Shown here in pieces: positions 21,113-21,176 of a stretch of DNA of 21,176 nucleotides. A program made the position numbers and the translations under genes. How positions within the stretch are numbered: position 1 is the stretch's first letter; the number at the start of each line of letters is the position of its first letter. Under the pieces are notes generated by a model. It did no database searches. It worked only from the letters and a program-made list of their open reading frames with translations, and was not told the origin of the DNA. Source of the DNA: Paulinella micropora (Eukaryota > Cercozoa > Imbricatea > Euglyphida); contig BJOX01000315.1 in assembly GCA_009731375.1 (NCBI GenBank), positions 568,421 through 589,596 of the forward strand. Direction: 5' to 3'.

Positions 21113-21176
21113 CAGAAGCTCCTTTTTTCTGACATTAGTCGATATCTCATCAGTTGATCTCATCACTTACTCCACG
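21111..21176 (-). repeat. Inverted partial copy of the element at 10457-10520
   Basis: The reverse complement reads GTAAGTGATGAGATCAACTG, then ATGAGATATCGACTAATGTC, then AGAAAAAAGGAGCTTCTGAA. It matches 10463-10519 with only a few substitutions. It includes bases upstream of the 200-bp repeat, so the element is longer than the direct-repeat pair. The rest lies beyond the window. Confidence 0.85.

Overview
This window is eukaryotic, almost certainly metazoan, repeat-dominated DNA. No protein-coding gene, rRNA or functional tRNA can be supported. Most of the bases are simple repeats: (TA)n, (TG)n, (ATT)n, (TAC)n, (GA)n and above all (GATA)n/(CTAT)n and (GTAG)n. The rest is short spacer modules, palindromic elements, a tRNA-derived SINE and a few fragments of dispersed repeats. 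Six runs of N mark assembly gaps (7979-7988, 8514-8531, 14641-14650, 15885-16360, 17783-18167, 21013-21022). The microsatellite load, the tRNA-SINE with an (ATT)n tail and the many hairpin elements suit an aquatic invertebrate such as a mollusc or a decapod crustacean. I cannot name the species, and this placement is an inference.

Layout. 1-181 is a probable transposable-element 3' end. 182-1490 holds TA, TG, GTAT and GATA tracts, including a TG-linked minisatellite (262-650). 1499-1623 is a small hairpin element. 1630-3502 is a nested, near-palindromic composite: two 268-bp SINE copies in opposite orientation, 267/268 identical by eye, each set in ATT/AAT arrays around a core that itself contains hairpins. 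3541-3866 is a trinucleotide array. 3867-5133 is the longest repeat-poor stretch and shows no recognisable gene. 5283-5557 is a MITE-like element, followed by a tandem pair of about 500-bp units (5560-6570), ATT arrays, and a widely spaced inverted repeat (6819-7375).

7440-9360 is mixed dinucleotide and poly-T tracts and a CT-rich minisatellite family. 9358-9745 is a 36-bp minisatellite. 9937-10681 holds two nearly identical 200-bp direct repeats; part of the same element returns inverted at the right edge of the window. 10682-12337 is a (GATA)n array punctuated by ten copies of a 43-bp module, and an eleventh copy lies inverted at 12720-12762. 12971-14455 is GTAG-rich and contains a third module family. 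15277-15743 is a fold-back element where GATA flips to CTAT. 16437-18781 is another module-punctuated GATA/CTAT array. 18888-19058 is a hexanucleotide palindrome, and 19811-20693 is an island of GC-richer complex sequence, probably dispersed-repeat material.

How the parts relate. No gene network is visible. The recurring theme is short complex modules (about 30-85 bp) separated by variable (GATA)n, with polarity reversing at inverted repeats. This suits expansion by slippage, unequal exchange and template switching. Long open frames reading [12 protein letters not shown] or poly-I repeats occur because these simple repeats contain no stop codon on one or both strands; I do not regard them as genes. 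I found no credible new biological system beyond these repeat architectures.
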